From Gemmatimonadota bacterium (GTDB taxonomy: Bacteria; Gemmatimonadota; Gemmatimonadetes; Longimicrobiales; Gaopeijiaceae): 64,000 nt of DNA. The notes beneath the pieces are model-generated. The model had not been told where the DNA came from. It saw nothing but the letters and a program-made list of their open reading frames with translations, and did not search any database. The position numbers and the translations under genes are program-made. The stretch lies in contig JAJEBR010000029.1 in the NCBI GenBank assembly GCA_022822445.1, forward strand, positions 1-64,000, given 5' to 3'. This document shows, piece by piece, positions 17,344-26,759 of this stretch. Numbering within the stretch: position 1 is the first letter of the stretch; every line of letters begins with the position of its first letter.

Positions 17344-18033
17344 TCACATTTGCGCGAACCGGCTGTTGAAGACCCCCTCGCCGGCAATCTGCAGCCCAGC
17401 GAGGCCACCCGAAGCAAGCGCGGTTCGGGCGAAAGGCCCCCCGTAACCACGCGCAAGAGACATCACGACCAGGTCGGGCGCGAAGGTGACGATCTGGCAG
17501 GGGACGCGCAGCACCGGACCCTGAGTGAGGAAGGGGGTGGTGCGGGCCGGATCGAAGAGGTCGAGGGGGGTGAGGTGCTCCAGCGCGGCGGGGACGCCGG
17601 GACCGACGAAGGCGAGCATGCAGTGGCCGTCCGTGGTCTCGGTGAGGGCGGGGTCGCGGGGGGTGGCGGGCGACGGTCCGGCACCAAGATGCCAGATCGC
17701 GGCCTGGGTGCGGTTCATTCGGTTGATGACCAGCGGCCCGTGCACGCCGACCTCGCCGAATTGCGGGGGAACGGGCAAGTCCATGGGCGTGCGGGCGCCG
17801 ATGTCCGAGTCCTGATAGTCCCAGCGGCGGCGATGGCTCAAGTCGACGAGCCGCGGGCCTCCGCCGAGGGATGGGCCTCCCCCGAGCCGCGGACCTTCCC
17901 CGAGCCGCGGGCCTCCCCCGACGGACCCCTCTTCCTCGTAGCGCAGCACCACAATCCAGCCGTCACGCACTTCGGTGGCCGCCGGGGCGGCGTCGAAGAC
18001 GACCGGCGAGCGCCGCGGTGCGCTCCCCTTCAT
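17344..18033 (-). CDS. soxG: Sarcosine oxidase gamma subunit
   Basis: This 229-residue protein is the small folate-fold-like subunit of heterotetrameric sarcosine oxidase, as judged from its place after soxA. The C-terminal half (DLFDPARTTPF, FAPDLVVMSL, GEGVFNSRFA) resembles the GcvT/YgfZ-type fold of SoxG. It starts at the ATG at 18033, which overlaps the soxA stop as ATGA. Residues about 38-62 are an in-frame minisatellite of four 18-bp units (GGGPRL/GEGPRL type) absent from ordinary SoxG. Confidence 0.75.
   Translation of the reverse strand: MKGSAPRRSPVVFDAAPAATEVRDGWIVVLRYEEEGSVGGGPRLGEGPRLGGGPSLGGGPRLVDLSHRRRWDYQDSDIGARTPMDLPVPPQFGEVGVHGPLVINRMNRTQAAIWHLGAGPSPATPRDPALTETTDGHCMLAFVGPGVPAALEHLTPLDLFDPARTTPFLTQGPVLRVPCQIVTFAPDLVVMSLARGYGGPFARTALASGGLAGLQIAGEGVFNSRFAQM
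17848..17919 (-). repeat. Four 18-bp units inside soxG
   Basis: Units start at 17848, 17866, 17884 and 17902 with core GAGCCGCGGGCCTCCCCC and a few substitutions. They encode repeated Gly-Gly-Pro-Arg-Leu hexapeptides. Confidence 0.8.
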
Positions 18034-21000
18034 GCCCGGAGTCTCTCGCCCGCCGGATCGTAGAATGGGGGATCGACCACCGTTGCCGACCAGGTCGCCC
18101 GTCCCCCCCGCCCCCCGTCTTCGCGGATGCGAATCCGGTCCCCCCGCACCGCGTGCCCCTCGCGCACAAGCGCCATCCCATACTGCCACCCGAGCACCTC
18201 GCTGCGGCGCGTCGTGCACACGTACCCCACGATCTCGCCGCCGTCGACGACCAGCGCCCCGTCCCGGGGAGATCCCGGACCCCCCGACCCCGCCCCCTCC
18301 TCCACCCGAAACCCCACCAGCTTCATGCGGCCAGGCTGCTTTTCGCAGGCCCGCAGCGCGGGCGCGCCCACCTTCTTCGACGCGGTGTCCTCCCGGTCCC
18401 AGAGCCATCCCATGCCCAGGTCCGTCAGGGTAACACGCGCCTCCGATTCCGCGCCGACGATGACGTGCCCCTTCTCGGCCCGCAGGCAGTACTGCGCCTC
18501 GAGCCCGAAGGGACGGATCCCGAGGTCGGCCCCGGCGTCCATCAACTGGCCCCACACGAATTGGCAATAGCTCGATGGGACATGCAGCTCGTACGAGAGT
18601 TCGCCCACGAAGCCCAGGCGCAGGCAGCGCACTTCGACCCCTCCCAAGGTGATCCGCCGGCACCCCATGTACGGGAACGCCTCGTTGGAGACATCGTCGC
18701 CTGTCACCCGCTCCAGTACGCCACGCGCATTGGGCCCGGCGAGGTTGATCGACCCGAATGCGTCGGTGAGGTTGACGAGGTGGTAGTCCCAGCCGTCGTG
18801 GCGCGTGTGATACCGAAACCACTCGACGGTGGAGCCGGCGCGTCCTGAACTGGTCGTAAAGTAGTAATTGCGTTCACTATCCTGGATGATTGCACCATCA
18901 TCCAGCACATGTGCCATGTCATTGCACATCGCCGAATATTTGCACCGCCCGGGACGCGCTTTGCTGAGGTCCGAGATGTAGACCCGCTGCAGCGCCCTGA
19001 GCGCATCGGGGCCGAAGATCCGGAACTTCCCCAGTGGTGAACTGTCCAGCAGACCGACGTTGCGGCGGACATTGAGGATCTCGTCGCGCAGCCCGCGGCC
19101 GGCTTTCGCGCTTCCGCGGCCGGCTTCCGCGCTTCCGCGGCTGGCTTTTGCGCCTCCGCAGTCGGCGTCCGCGCTTCCGCGGCCGATCTTTGCGCTTCCG
19201 CGGCCAGATCGCCGCCCGCCGACGGAGCCGCGGTCCACACCCGGCGCAAGGCGCGGATCCGCACCGAAGTAGCGGGCACGCTGCCACGGACCCGCCCGGC
19301 GGAAGACCGCACCCCGCGCGGCCAGCTCCCCATGCAGCGGCGTGCGCTTGTGCACGTCGTGCCCCGGCCCCGCGAGGGTGGCCAGGCTGGGCGGGACGAG
19401 GGGAGGCCGCACGGTGGTTGGTGACGCGGCCTCGACAGGGTCGCCGCCCAGGTCGGCCATGATCATGGCGAGGTTCTGTCCCGTGACCCGGTATTGGCCC
19501 GGCCCGAGCCCGAACCCGCCGAAGCGCTTGGCCAGTTCCGGCACGTCGAAGCCCTGAACGGCCGACTCCACCACGTTCTTGTATGTGCCGTCCTCGTCGA
19601 GATCGACGAACGCCTTGGCGCCGCGGCCGATGGCCGGGCCATGGCGAATGTCGCAGCCGGGCTCCGGGGCCGGGAGGGACTCGCACTCGCGCGGGGCGGT
19701 GGCCAGCCGGGGCGCCGCGCCCGAGCACCACTCCGCGGCGCGGGATCCCGCAAGCCTCCCCGAGGCTTCGATCGAACGGGGGTCGCGCAACCCGGTCAGG
19801 CTGCCTGCGGTGAAGACGCCGTCGGGCAGCTCGGCGGGTTGGAAGGTGTGGGTGTGCGTGCAGTACGCGAGCCGTGCCCCGGCCGTCGCGAGGGCCCCGA
19901 TTCTGGGCTGCCACCCTGCGTTGGCGACGAGAAGGTCGCAGCGAAGACGGCGCGACCCGGAGCCGTTGACAGCCCGCAGTTCGCACCCGGTCACCCACCT
20001 CCTGCCGATCGACCGGGAGACCGCCCAGCCGGTGAGCAGCGGAATCCCCCGCTCCTCCAGGGCCGCGACCAGCGGGGGATCCTGCCGCCCGACCTCGCGG
20101 GCGTCCGCCACGGCCCGCACCTCGACCCCCAGGTCGGCCAGATCCACCGCGACCTCCAGGCTCAGGTCATCCGCCACGCTGAAGACGGCGACCTTCCCGG
20201 GACTCACCGCATGCGTGCGCGCGAGCCGCCACGCCGTGCCCGCCTGCATCACCCCGGGACGGTCGTTGTGGTTGAAGACGAGCGGGCGCTCCATGCACCC
20301 CGACGCGACCACCACCACCTTGGCACGGCACTCCCAGTGGCACTCCCGGAAGGGATGGTCCTCGCCGCCCACCGTGAATCCCGTCACCAGGTTTTCTCCC
20401 CAAACCCCGGTCACCGGGGAGCTCGTGAAGACTTTCACAAGCCCGGCGGCACGTGAACGAGACAACAGCAGCGCCGCCAACCCCTCGCCGCGCCGGTGAA
20501 TGGGCTCGCCAGCGAACTCCCGCGCCCGCCAGGCCAGGTGCCCGCCCAACCACCGCCTGCGCTCAAAAAGACATACGCGCATCCCGGATTCTGCCGCGGC
20601 GAGCGCCGCCGCCATGCCCGCCGGCCCACCGCCAATCACCGCGACGGCCGCGTTGAGGTAGCGTTCCGCCTGCACGCCGTTCGCCCGCGAGCCGCCATCC
20701 GCCCGAGCGCCGCCGCCCGCTCCCACGCCGGCCCGCCCCCGCGTGCCGCTGCGCCCCCGACCGCCGCCTTCAAGCTCCCGGCGCGGGTCCAGCACCCCGG
20801 TCCCCGCCATCCGCCGCAGTCCGTTCTGGAAGAGCGGCCACAGCCCGTATGGCCGGTGAAACAGCCGGTAGTAGAAGCCCGCGGGCATCAGCCGGTCGAA
20901 CGCATCGATGAACGCGAACCGATCGGTCTTCGGATCGCCGCGGACGTTCTGCGCCCGCACCGACATCCCTTCCCGGAGTTCCGTCGTCTCGGCGCACTCG

Positions 21001-21305
21001 TTGGGCACCCCGTCGATCTCCATCAGCGTGTTGGACGACTCGCCCTCCATGCTGTAGAGTCCGCGCGGCCGGTGGTACTTCAGGCTGCGTCCGAAGACCC
21101 GCACTCCGTTCGCGTAAAGCGCCGACGCTACCGTGTCCCCCGCGAACCCCGTCATCGACCGCCCGAGAAAGCGGAAGGCCAGCGGCCAGGAGAAGTCGAC
21201 GCGGCAAGTCGGGCCGGGCGTCAGGCGGCCCGGGGGCAGACTGCCCTCTCGCCGGCCACGGCTCTCCGGCGACCCGCTCCCGACGTCAACCCTGCCCACC
21301 GCCAC
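18030..21305 (-). CDS. soxA: Sarcosine oxidase alpha subunit
   Basis: This is the 1091-residue large subunit. The N-terminal ferredoxin-like domain (AGDTVASALYANGVRVFGRS, then KYHRPRG) is at about 55-81. The dinucleotide-binding domain has VAVIGGGPAGMAAALA near 221, and the GcvT-type tetrahydrofolate domain begins near 760. It oxidizes sarcosine to glycine and transfers the one-carbon unit to tetrahydrofolate, with SoxB, SoxD and SoxG. The start is a GTG at 21305 behind GGAGG, overlapping soxD by 20 bases. Linkers at about 178-212 and 690-740 are low complexity; the second is a 21-bp minisatellite. Confidence 0.9.
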   Translation of the reverse strand: MAVGRVDVGSGSPESRGRREGSLPPGRLTPGPTCRVDFSWPLAFRFLGRSMTGFAGDTVASALYANGVRVFGRSLKYHRPRGLYSMEGESSNTLMEIDGVPNECAETTELREGMSVRAQNVRGDPKTDRFAFIDAFDRLMPAGFYYRLFHRPYGLWPLFQNGLRRMAGTGVLDPRRELEGGGRGRSGTRGRAGVGAGGGARADGGSRANGVQAERYLNAAVAVIGGGPAGMAAALAAAESGMRVCLFERRRWLGGHLAWRAREFAGEPIHRRGEGLAALLLSRSRAAGLVKVFTSSPVTGVWGENLVTGFTVGGEDHPFRECHWECRAKVVVVASGCMERPLVFNHNDRPGVMQAGTAWRLARTHAVSPGKVAVFSVADDLSLEVAVDLADLGVEVRAVADAREVGRQDPPLVAALEERGIPLLTGWAVSRSIGRRWVTGCELRAVNGSGSRRLRCDLLVANAGWQPRIGALATAGARLAYCTHTHTFQPAELPDGVFTAGSLTGLRDPRSIEASGRLAGSRAAEWCSGAAPRLATAPRECESLPAPEPGCDIRHGPAIGRGAKAFVDLDEDGTYKNVVESAVQGFDVPELAKRFGGFGLGPGQYRVTGQNLAMIMADLGGDPVEAASPTTVRPPLVPPSLATLAGPGHDVHKRTPLHGELAARGAVFRRAGPWQRARYFGADPRLAPGVDRGSVGGRRSGRGSAKIGRGSADADCGGAKASRGSAEAGRGSAKAGRGLRDEILNVRRNVGLLDSSPLGKFRIFGPDALRALQRVYISDLSKARPGRCKYSAMCNDMAHVLDDGAIIQDSERNYYFTTSSGRAGSTVEWFRYHTRHDGWDYHLVNLTDAFGSINLAGPNARGVLERVTGDDVSNEAFPYMGCRRITLGGVEVRCLRLGFVGELSYELHVPSSYCQFVWGQLMDAGADLGIRPFGLEAQYCLRAEKGHVIVGAESEARVTLTDLGMGWLWDREDTASKKVGAPALRACEKQPGRMKLVGFRVEEGAGSGGPGSPRDGALVVDGGEIVGYVCTTRRSEVLGWQYGMALVREGHAVRGDRIRIREDGGRGGRATWSATVVDPPFYDPAGERLRA
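19093..19211 (-). repeat. Five and a half 21-bp units inside soxA
   Basis: Units begin at 19093, 19114, 19135, 19156 and 19177, with a partial copy from 19198; the consensus starts CCGCGGCCGGCTTTCGCGCTT minus one base. They encode GRGSAKA-like heptapeptides at about residues 698-737, between the dinucleotide-binding and GcvT halves. Confidence 0.85.
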
Positions 21306-21606
21306 CCTCCACCTCCCGGTTCGTCATCGGATCCCGGGTCGTCCGGAACCACACCCCGCAGCCCTGCCCGTGGTACCACCATTCGCGCCGAGTGTCGGCC
21401 CGCCCCCCGGCCGGCGCCCCGGCGTCCTCCGCACCCGCACCCGCCTCGGCGCCCGCCCCCGGGATCATCCGGAACTGCACCCACCGGAAGTGCTCCTCGG
21501 CGCTCAGCCCCGGCTGCTCGGGCCGCGGCCCCCGCTCCTGCCCCCCGAAGGTGAACTCGCGGATGTCGCGCTTCCCGCAGACGGGGCAGGTCAGCCGGAA
21601 GGTCAT
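21286..21606 (-). CDS. soxD: Sarcosine oxidase delta subunit
   Basis: This 106-residue protein has the zinc-binding pattern of SoxD: CPVCGKRD near the N-terminus (C7, C10) and HGQGCGVWF near residue 82. The HFRWVQFRMIP stretch is also typical. A Gly/Ala insertion (about residues 50-70) lengthens the central loop. It sits in the canonical soxB-soxD-soxA-soxG order, and its 3' end overlaps soxA. Confidence 0.85.
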   Translation of the reverse strand: MTFRLTCPVCGKRDIREFTFGGQERGPRPEQPGLSAEEHFRWVQFRMIPGAGAEAGAGAEDAGAPAGGRADTRREWWYHGQGCGVWFRTTRDPMTNREVEGGGGQG

Positions 21607-21703
21607 CGGGCTGCCGCCAGTCGGCCGGATCGCGCCGCCGGGCCGCCGCCGGACCCCGGCCGGGCCGCGAGTCGCCTCCGCGGGCGTTGCTTCGTGGCCC
21701 CCA

Positions 21704-22924
21704 TCAGTCCCAGTGCCCGTACTTCATGACCGCCGCCGTCTCTCCCGAGTAGCGATTCTCCAGAAAACGTTTCAGCTGAAACGCCCTGATCATCTCCGGC
21801 CGCTCGCCGGTGGCCATGTACTCGGCCATGTACTTGCCGGCGACCGGCCCCGACTTGAAGCCGAAGTACCCCCAGCCTGCATCCAGGTAGAGGCCGTCGT
21901 AGCCGAGGTTTCCTTCGAGGATGGGCGCCATGTCGGGGGTCATGTCGGCCAGGCCGGCCCAGATTCGCATGAAGCGGACCCGGCGCAGGGCGGGCATGAG
22001 TTCGACCAGCGCCTCGGCCTGGTGCTTGAGGTAGTACGCGGTCGCGTCGGTGGTGTAGTTGACCTGCGGATCCATGTGGGCGCCGGTCGCGATCTCCCCC
22101 TTGAGCGTCTGGTTCGCGTAGACGTGGTACGCGCCGGAGCTGAAGACGTGGTGCAGGAAGGGCTTCAGCGGCAGGGTGACCATCGCCTGGATCGTGAGGG
22201 GGTGGATGGGAAGCTCGATCCCCAGCATGGCCGCGACAGCCGTGCTGTACCCGCCCGCCATGATCCCGAGCCGGTTGCAGCCGACGCGGCCGAGGCTGGT
22301 GCGCACCCCCGCGACGCGCGCGCCGTCCGTGTCGATCCCGCGCACCTCGCAGCCCTGGTGGATGTGCACGCCGTGCGCTGCCGCCCCCTTCGCGAGCCCC
22401 CACACCACCGCGTCGTGCCGCACGATCCCGCCGGGCGGATGGAACAGCCCCCCGTGGATCGGGAAGGCCGGCCGGTCCGAAATGTCGAGCCCGGGGATCG
22501 CCTCAGCGCACTGCTGCGGGTCGAGCACCTCCGACTTGACGCCGAGGAAGCTGTGCGTGTTCGCGGCCAGCCGGAACGCGTTCATCGCGGCCTCGCTGTG
22601 TCCCAGGTTCAGGTTCCCGCAGTTGAAGAACATGAGGTTGAAGTCGAGCTCGTCGGTCAGCACGCGCCACAGCTTCAGCCCTTCGGCGTAGAAGCGCACG
22701 TTCTCGGGCGTCCGCTGGTTCGCCCGCACGATCGCGGTGTTCCGCCCGGACCCGCCGAAGCCGATGTACTGCGACTCGAGCACCGCCACGTCGCGGATGC
22801 CGTGCGTGCGCGCGAGGCAGTATGCCGTGGCCAGCCCGTGTACGCCGCCGCCGATGATGATCGTGTCGTAGTGGCGCTTCAGAGGGGTGGGACTCCAGAG
22901 GCGACGAAGCTTGAGCCGGTTCAT
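21704..22924 (-). CDS. soxB: Sarcosine oxidase beta subunit
   Basis: This 406-residue FAD/FMN amine oxidase subunit has IIIGGGVHGLATAYCLA near the N-terminus and ESQYIGFGGSGRN. The C-terminal DAGWGYFGFKSGPVAGK block is typical of SoxB. It binds sarcosine and passes electrons to oxygen, making peroxide. The ATG at 22924 is preferred over a TTG at 22933. Near the 3' end the coding sequence holds an 18-base element with a perfect 16-bp palindrome, also found in the GHMP kinase gene at 51707. Confidence 0.9.
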   Translation of the reverse strand: MNRLKLRRLWSPTPLKRHYDTIIIGGGVHGLATAYCLARTHGIRDVAVLESQYIGFGGSGRNTAIVRANQRTPENVRFYAEGLKLWRVLTDELDFNLMFFNCGNLNLGHSEAAMNAFRLAANTHSFLGVKSEVLDPQQCAEAIPGLDISDRPAFPIHGGLFHPPGGIVRHDAVVWGLAKGAAAHGVHIHQGCEVRGIDTDGARVAGVRTSLGRVGCNRLGIMAGGYSTAVAAMLGIELPIHPLTIQAMVTLPLKPFLHHVFSSGAYHVYANQTLKGEIATGAHMDPQVNYTTDATAYYLKHQAEALVELMPALRRVRFMRIWAGLADMTPDMAPILEGNLGYDGLYLDAGWGYFGFKSGPVAGKYMAEYMATGERPEMIRAFQLKRFLENRYSGETAAVMKYGHWD

Positions 22925-22986
22925 GGCTGGCAACGCAAGCTCGGACTAGTCTGACTGGTCATGTCCGACGCATCGGCCCCACCCCC

Positions 22987-24294
22987 TCATCCAATCACCG
23001 AATACGACGAATCCGGATTCAACGGCCGCCGTCGGCTGAAGAAGCCGATGTCGCAGGTCCGCCGCGTGTACCTGAGCGGCATCGTCACCGGTTCGGCGTC
23101 GTGGTCGTGCCCGCCCTCCACCTTCGCAATCAGCTCCGCCATCAGCTTCCCCGCGACCGGCGCGTTCTTGAACTGGTTCCCCGAGGTGCCGACGGCCATG
23201 TAGAAGCCCGGCAGGTCGGACTTGTCGTAGATCGGGATCCAGTCGTCCGACACGTCGTAGAGGTCGACGAGCCCGCCGGTCTGGCCGGGGATGCCCAGCC
23301 CCTTCACCCTTTGCGCCTCGCGCATCACCTGCGTCTCCCACTGGTGCGTGAAGCCGGTGTTGTAGTCGTCGGGGTCCTCGACCCACTCGAGCACGTCGCA
23401 CTCGGGGTCCTCGGAGCCGATGAGGATGTGGTTGCCTGTGGTCGGGCGCGAATAGCAGCCGATGTCGCCGTCCGAGATGAGCGGGGCGACCTGGTGGTAG
23501 TCCATGTCGGCCGGAGCCGGAACGTGGCAGACCTCCTGCTTGAGCGGACGGGTGCGGATGTTCATCCCGTCGAGCACGCCGGCCATGCCGTTGATGATCG
23601 CGGAATGGGGCCCGCCGACGTTGACGACGACCGGGGCGCGGATCGTGGAGCCGTCGGCCAGGCGGACACCGGCCGCGCGTCCCCCGTCCTTGAGAATCTC
23701 GACCACCTCCGCGCCGAACCGGAACTCGCCACCGCGCGCCTCGCACGCCCGCTGCACGTTGTGGCACGCCAGGGTGGGGTCGTCGATGTAGCCGGACTCG
23801 GGGATGTAGACGGCCCCGCGGATCCGGCCGCCGGTGGGTTCGCCGAAGCGCTCGCTCCCGGTGGTGACGGGAGGCCCGTACGTGCGTGTGTCGATCCACG
23901 GGAAGCGGGTGGCGACCTCGGCGGCGGTGAGGTCCTCGTAGGCGACGTGGAGCTCCTCGAGCGCGGCCATCACGTTGACCAGGTCGTGGTTGCGGTCGTT
24001 CTTGACGACGAGGCACCCCGTGTTGACGTACTTCGCCAGGCCCAGCTCGTCGGGCACGCCCAGGTAGCGACCCCAGTCGAGCCAATGGAAGTAGCTCTCG
24101 CGGGCCATCGCGCACCCGTCCGGCGTGGAATAGTGCAGCCGGATGATCGCGCAGGTGTTGCAGGTCGAACCGGACCCCGCGGCGGGCTGCCTGTCCACGT
24201 TGAGGGTGCGGCAGCCGCGCTTCGCGAGCTCGAAGCCGGTGCAGACCCCGATGACGCCAGCGCCGATGATGATTGCGTCGTAGTCGTGGTTCAT
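22987..24294 (-). CDS. FAD-dependent oxidoreductase of the sarcosine oxidase/dimethylglycine dehydrogenase type
   Basis: This 435-residue DAO-fold enzyme has IIIGAGVIGVCTGFELAKRG at residues 8-27 and a C-terminal FYMAVGTSGNQFKNAPVAGK block that binds the flavin tail. It is distinct from SoxB, which follows it after 62 bases, so it is an additional amine oxidase or dehydrogenase. Oxidation of another N-methyl amino acid that feeds sarcosine is plausible. It starts 4 bases after the beta-propeller lipoprotein gene, so all may form one transcript. Confidence 0.87.
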   Translation of the reverse strand: MNHDYDAIIIGAGVIGVCTGFELAKRGCRTLNVDRQPAAGSGSTCNTCAIIRLHYSTPDGCAMARESYFHWLDWGRYLGVPDELGLAKYVNTGCLVVKNDRNHDLVNVMAALEELHVAYEDLTAAEVATRFPWIDTRTYGPPVTTGSERFGEPTGGRIRGAVYIPESGYIDDPTLACHNVQRACEARGGEFRFGAEVVEILKDGGRAAGVRLADGSTIRAPVVVNVGGPHSAIINGMAGVLDGMNIRTRPLKQEVCHVPAPADMDYHQVAPLISDGDIGCYSRPTTGNHILIGSEDPECDVLEWVEDPDDYNTGFTHQWETQVMREAQRVKGLGIPGQTGGLVDLYDVSDDWIPIYDKSDLPGFYMAVGTSGNQFKNAPVAGKLMAELIAKVEGGHDHDAEPVTMPLRYTRRTCDIGFFSRRRPLNPDSSYSVIG

Positions 24295-24298
24295 GCGC

Positions 24299-25519
24299 TC
24301 ACAATGAGCGCACCAGCCTCAGCCCTGCAACGTACTGCACGTCCAGCTCGTCGGTTCGGACCCCCCACACATGGGTGGCATTCAAGTCCAGCGGCCTGAA
24401 CCGCTCGGGCAGGACGACGCTCCGGATCGGTCCATCTTCACCCTTCCGGACCGCGTACCACATGCCCGGATTCTCGTGTCCGGCCGGCTGGAACCAGATT
24501 TCGCCGTTCGACATGAGTCGTATTTCCGTGGTCGCGGGCCAGTACTTCGGAATAATCAACGAGCCGCGAATCGCGCGTCTCAGCATGAACGGCGCGCTGC
24601 CGGAATCCGCACTGAAGACGGGCGCCATCTCATCCACCGCCGCCTCGATGTCGTCCTCCGTGACGGGGATGAGGGGCGGTTGAACCCGATGGTTCCAGAG
24701 AGTATCGCCCTCGAGCGAGATCTCGATGAGTTGCAGCGCACCCGGATGCGTCCTCAGCGACCGGCTGATCACCACGCTGCCGTTCCAGGGATCCATCTGA
24801 TAGTGATCGGGCCGGATCCACGGCTGCACAGCCCCGGTCTCACCGTATTCCGGGTGGTCGAGCGTCGCATACACATCCCTGAAGCTCAGCAGGCCCAGGG
24901 TGTCGATTCCCCAGGCGCCGTCGTCCCGCGAGGCCCGAAGGACGGGAATGGCCGGGTCTCCCTCCTCCGGCACGTCGCCGTCCAGCACCCACGGAGGCAG
25001 GCCAAGGGCCCCGACGCTTCCATCGGCGAACATCGCGAAGACCTGGAAGGAGGTGAAGGAGCGGCGCTGCGTGGCCATGTCCATCCCCGGCCTCAGCAAC
25101 CCGACCCCGGGCGGGAAGCCGTCGGTTCCGAGGACCTCGCCATCGAGCGCAAACGAGGTGTACCGCGCGTGGTCCCCGACCTGGAAGCGGTCGCCGAAGA
25201 GGAAGAGCGGACCGGGATCCGAGAACTCCCCCGGCCCCTCGCCACGGCCGCCCACACGCCGGATCAGGGTCCCGTCGGGAGTCCAGATCGTCACCTCCAG
25301 ACTTTGCGTGTCCAGCACGTAGACCCTGGATCCATCCGCACTGGGGCGCACGTCCCGGATCCGGCCGAAGAGCGCGTCGCCCTCCATCTGGTCGCCGATT
25401 TCGAACTCCGGCTCGGCGGTCCAGTCCTCTATGGGAGTGAGGGTGATGGTGGGCTCGTCGGCGCATGCGATGAGCGCGCAGGCGGCCAGCGTCGCGAGTG
25501 CGGCAGTCTTCTCCTTCAT
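24299..25519 (-). CDS. 6-bladed beta-propeller lipoprotein
   Basis: This 406-residue lipoprotein (LAACALIACAD) has propeller blades such as VRPSADGSRVYVLDTQSLEV and GRGEGPGEFSD. It is related to the gene at 15854. The ATG at 25519, with a GAAGAGA ribosome-binding site, gives a clean signal peptide; the frame extends upstream without support. It heads the sox gene run, so a ligand-binding or scaffold role for amine catabolism is possible but unproven. Confidence 0.78.
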   Translation of the reverse strand: MKEKTAALATLAACALIACADEPTITLTPIEDWTAEPEFEIGDQMEGDALFGRIRDVRPSADGSRVYVLDTQSLEVTIWTPDGTLIRRVGGRGEGPGEFSDPGPLFLFGDRFQVGDHARYTSFALDGEVLGTDGFPPGVGLLRPGMDMATQRRSFTSFQVFAMFADGSVGALGLPPWVLDGDVPEEGDPAIPVLRASRDDGAWGIDTLGLLSFRDVYATLDHPEYGETGAVQPWIRPDHYQMDPWNGSVVISRSLRTHPGALQLIEISLEGDTLWNHRVQPPLIPVTEDDIEAAVDEMAPVFSADSGSAPFMLRRAIRGSLIIPKYWPATTEIRLMSNGEIWFQPAGHENPGMWYAVRKGEDGPIRSVVLPERFRPLDLNATHVWGVRTDELDVQYVAGLRLVRSL

Positions 25520-25631
25520 CGGCGGTCTCTTCCCTTCGGCGTGAACAACCAACCACCCGCTTCCCGCTCCACAGCCCCTCGGCTGATACCCCGCCGGTTG
25601 CGGTTCCGGTCCACATTCGAGCCCGCGGGAC

Positions 25632-26759
25632 TCACCAATCGACCTCCAGCAGCCGACTCCACGGGATTACCTCCGTCCCACTGCGGGACTGCCGGGTTTC
25701 GCCCCCGTAGACCAGGCGCCTGTCCACAGCGAATCCGGCACCCTCAAGCTCGCCGGCCATCCTGCGCAAACCGGAGAAGAAGCGCGGGGTGACGGTTCTC
25801 CCGGCCTTGGCCTCGACCAGGGTCATCCGGGTACCCAGCTCGATCACGAGGTCGACCTCCGTGCCGGCGGCCCGGTAGTGCCTCAGCCTGGGCTCCTCGC
25901 CTCGGTGGGTACGGGCCTTGAAGACTTCGGAAGCCACCCAGCTTTCGAAGATCTGGCCGCGCAGGGGATGATGGCGCAGCTCTTCGGGTGACCGGATTCC
26001 AAGGAGGTGGCACGCCAGGCCCGAGTCCAGGAAGTGGAGCTTCGGCGCCTTGATCTGGCGCTTTCGCACGTTGGACCGGTATGCCGGCAGCCGAATGACC
26101 AGGAAGCTGGCCTCGAGCACGGACAGCCAGGCACGGACGGTGTTGTGGCGGACTCCCAGGTCACCCGCGATCGCGGACAGGCTGACCTCCGTTGCCGTTC
26201 GTCCGGCGGCCGTCCGCACGAACGCCGAGAACGCCTCAAGATTCGTGACATTGCGGAGCGACCGAACATCGCGCTCCACGTACGTGGCGAAGTAGTCCCG
26301 CAACCAGACGTCCGGCGGAATGCCGCGGTCGTGAATTCGCGGGTAGGCACCGGTCCACATCACCTCCAGCAGGCTACGGTCCGGACCTCCGAAACGGGCC
26401 AGTTCGTCGAGCCCGGGGGGCAGCAGATGCAGCACCCCGACACGGCCGGCCAGCGACTGGTTCACCGCCGCGCTCAGCCCGAAGTGCTGCGAGCCGGTGA
26501 GCACGAACCGGCCCGGCTCCGGGTTTTCGTCCACGACCTCCTGGAGATAGGAGGGAAGATCCGGGGCGCGCGGCACCTCGTCGATGACGGCTCCGTCGCG
26601 GTACTCGTGCAGGAATCCGCGCGGGTCCTCGCGCGCATAGGTGCGCACATCCATCCCCTCGAGCGAAACGTACGGGAGATCGGAACAGACGGTCCGACAG
26701 AGCGTGGTCTTGCCGGACTGCCTCGGGCCGGTGACGGTCACGACCGGATAGTGGCGCAT
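25632..26759 (-). CDS. AAA+ ATPase with C-terminal DUF4143 nuclease-like domain
   Basis: This 375-residue protein has Walker A GPRQSGKTT (11-19), Walker B-like GAVIDEVPRAP, the sensor LTGSQHF and a DUF4143 tail. The tail's PD-(D/E)xK-like residues are intact (GTEVDLVIE, then LVEAKAG). The family is widespread in mobile and variable regions; its role is unresolved. The frame continues upstream (VIDRNLAGPLKDR), matching the usual family N-terminus. The codon at the expected start, 26798-26796, is GTC, 9 bases after a perfect AGGAGG. Translation from the ATG at 26759 loses about 13 residues. Confidence 0.78.
   Translation of the reverse strand: MRHYPVVTVTGPRQSGKTTLCRTVCSDLPYVSLEGMDVRTYAREDPRGFLHEYRDGAVIDEVPRAPDLPSYLQEVVDENPEPGRFVLTGSQHFGLSAAVNQSLAGRVGVLHLLPPGLDELARFGGPDRSLLEVMWTGAYPRIHDRGIPPDVWLRDYFATYVERDVRSLRNVTNLEAFSAFVRTAAGRTATEVSLSAIAGDLGVRHNTVRAWLSVLEASFLVIRLPAYRSNVRKRQIKAPKLHFLDSGLACHLLGIRSPEELRHHPLRGQIFESWVASEVFKARTHRGEEPRLRHYRAAGTEVDLVIELGTRMTLVEAKAGRTVTPRFFSGLRRMAGELEGAGFAVDRRLVYGGETRQSRSGTEVIPWSRLLEVDW

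Noticed and set aside
14741-19211. CRISPR array
   Set aside because: Repeats are 18-21 bp, directly abutting, without unique spacers, and lie inside coding frames.
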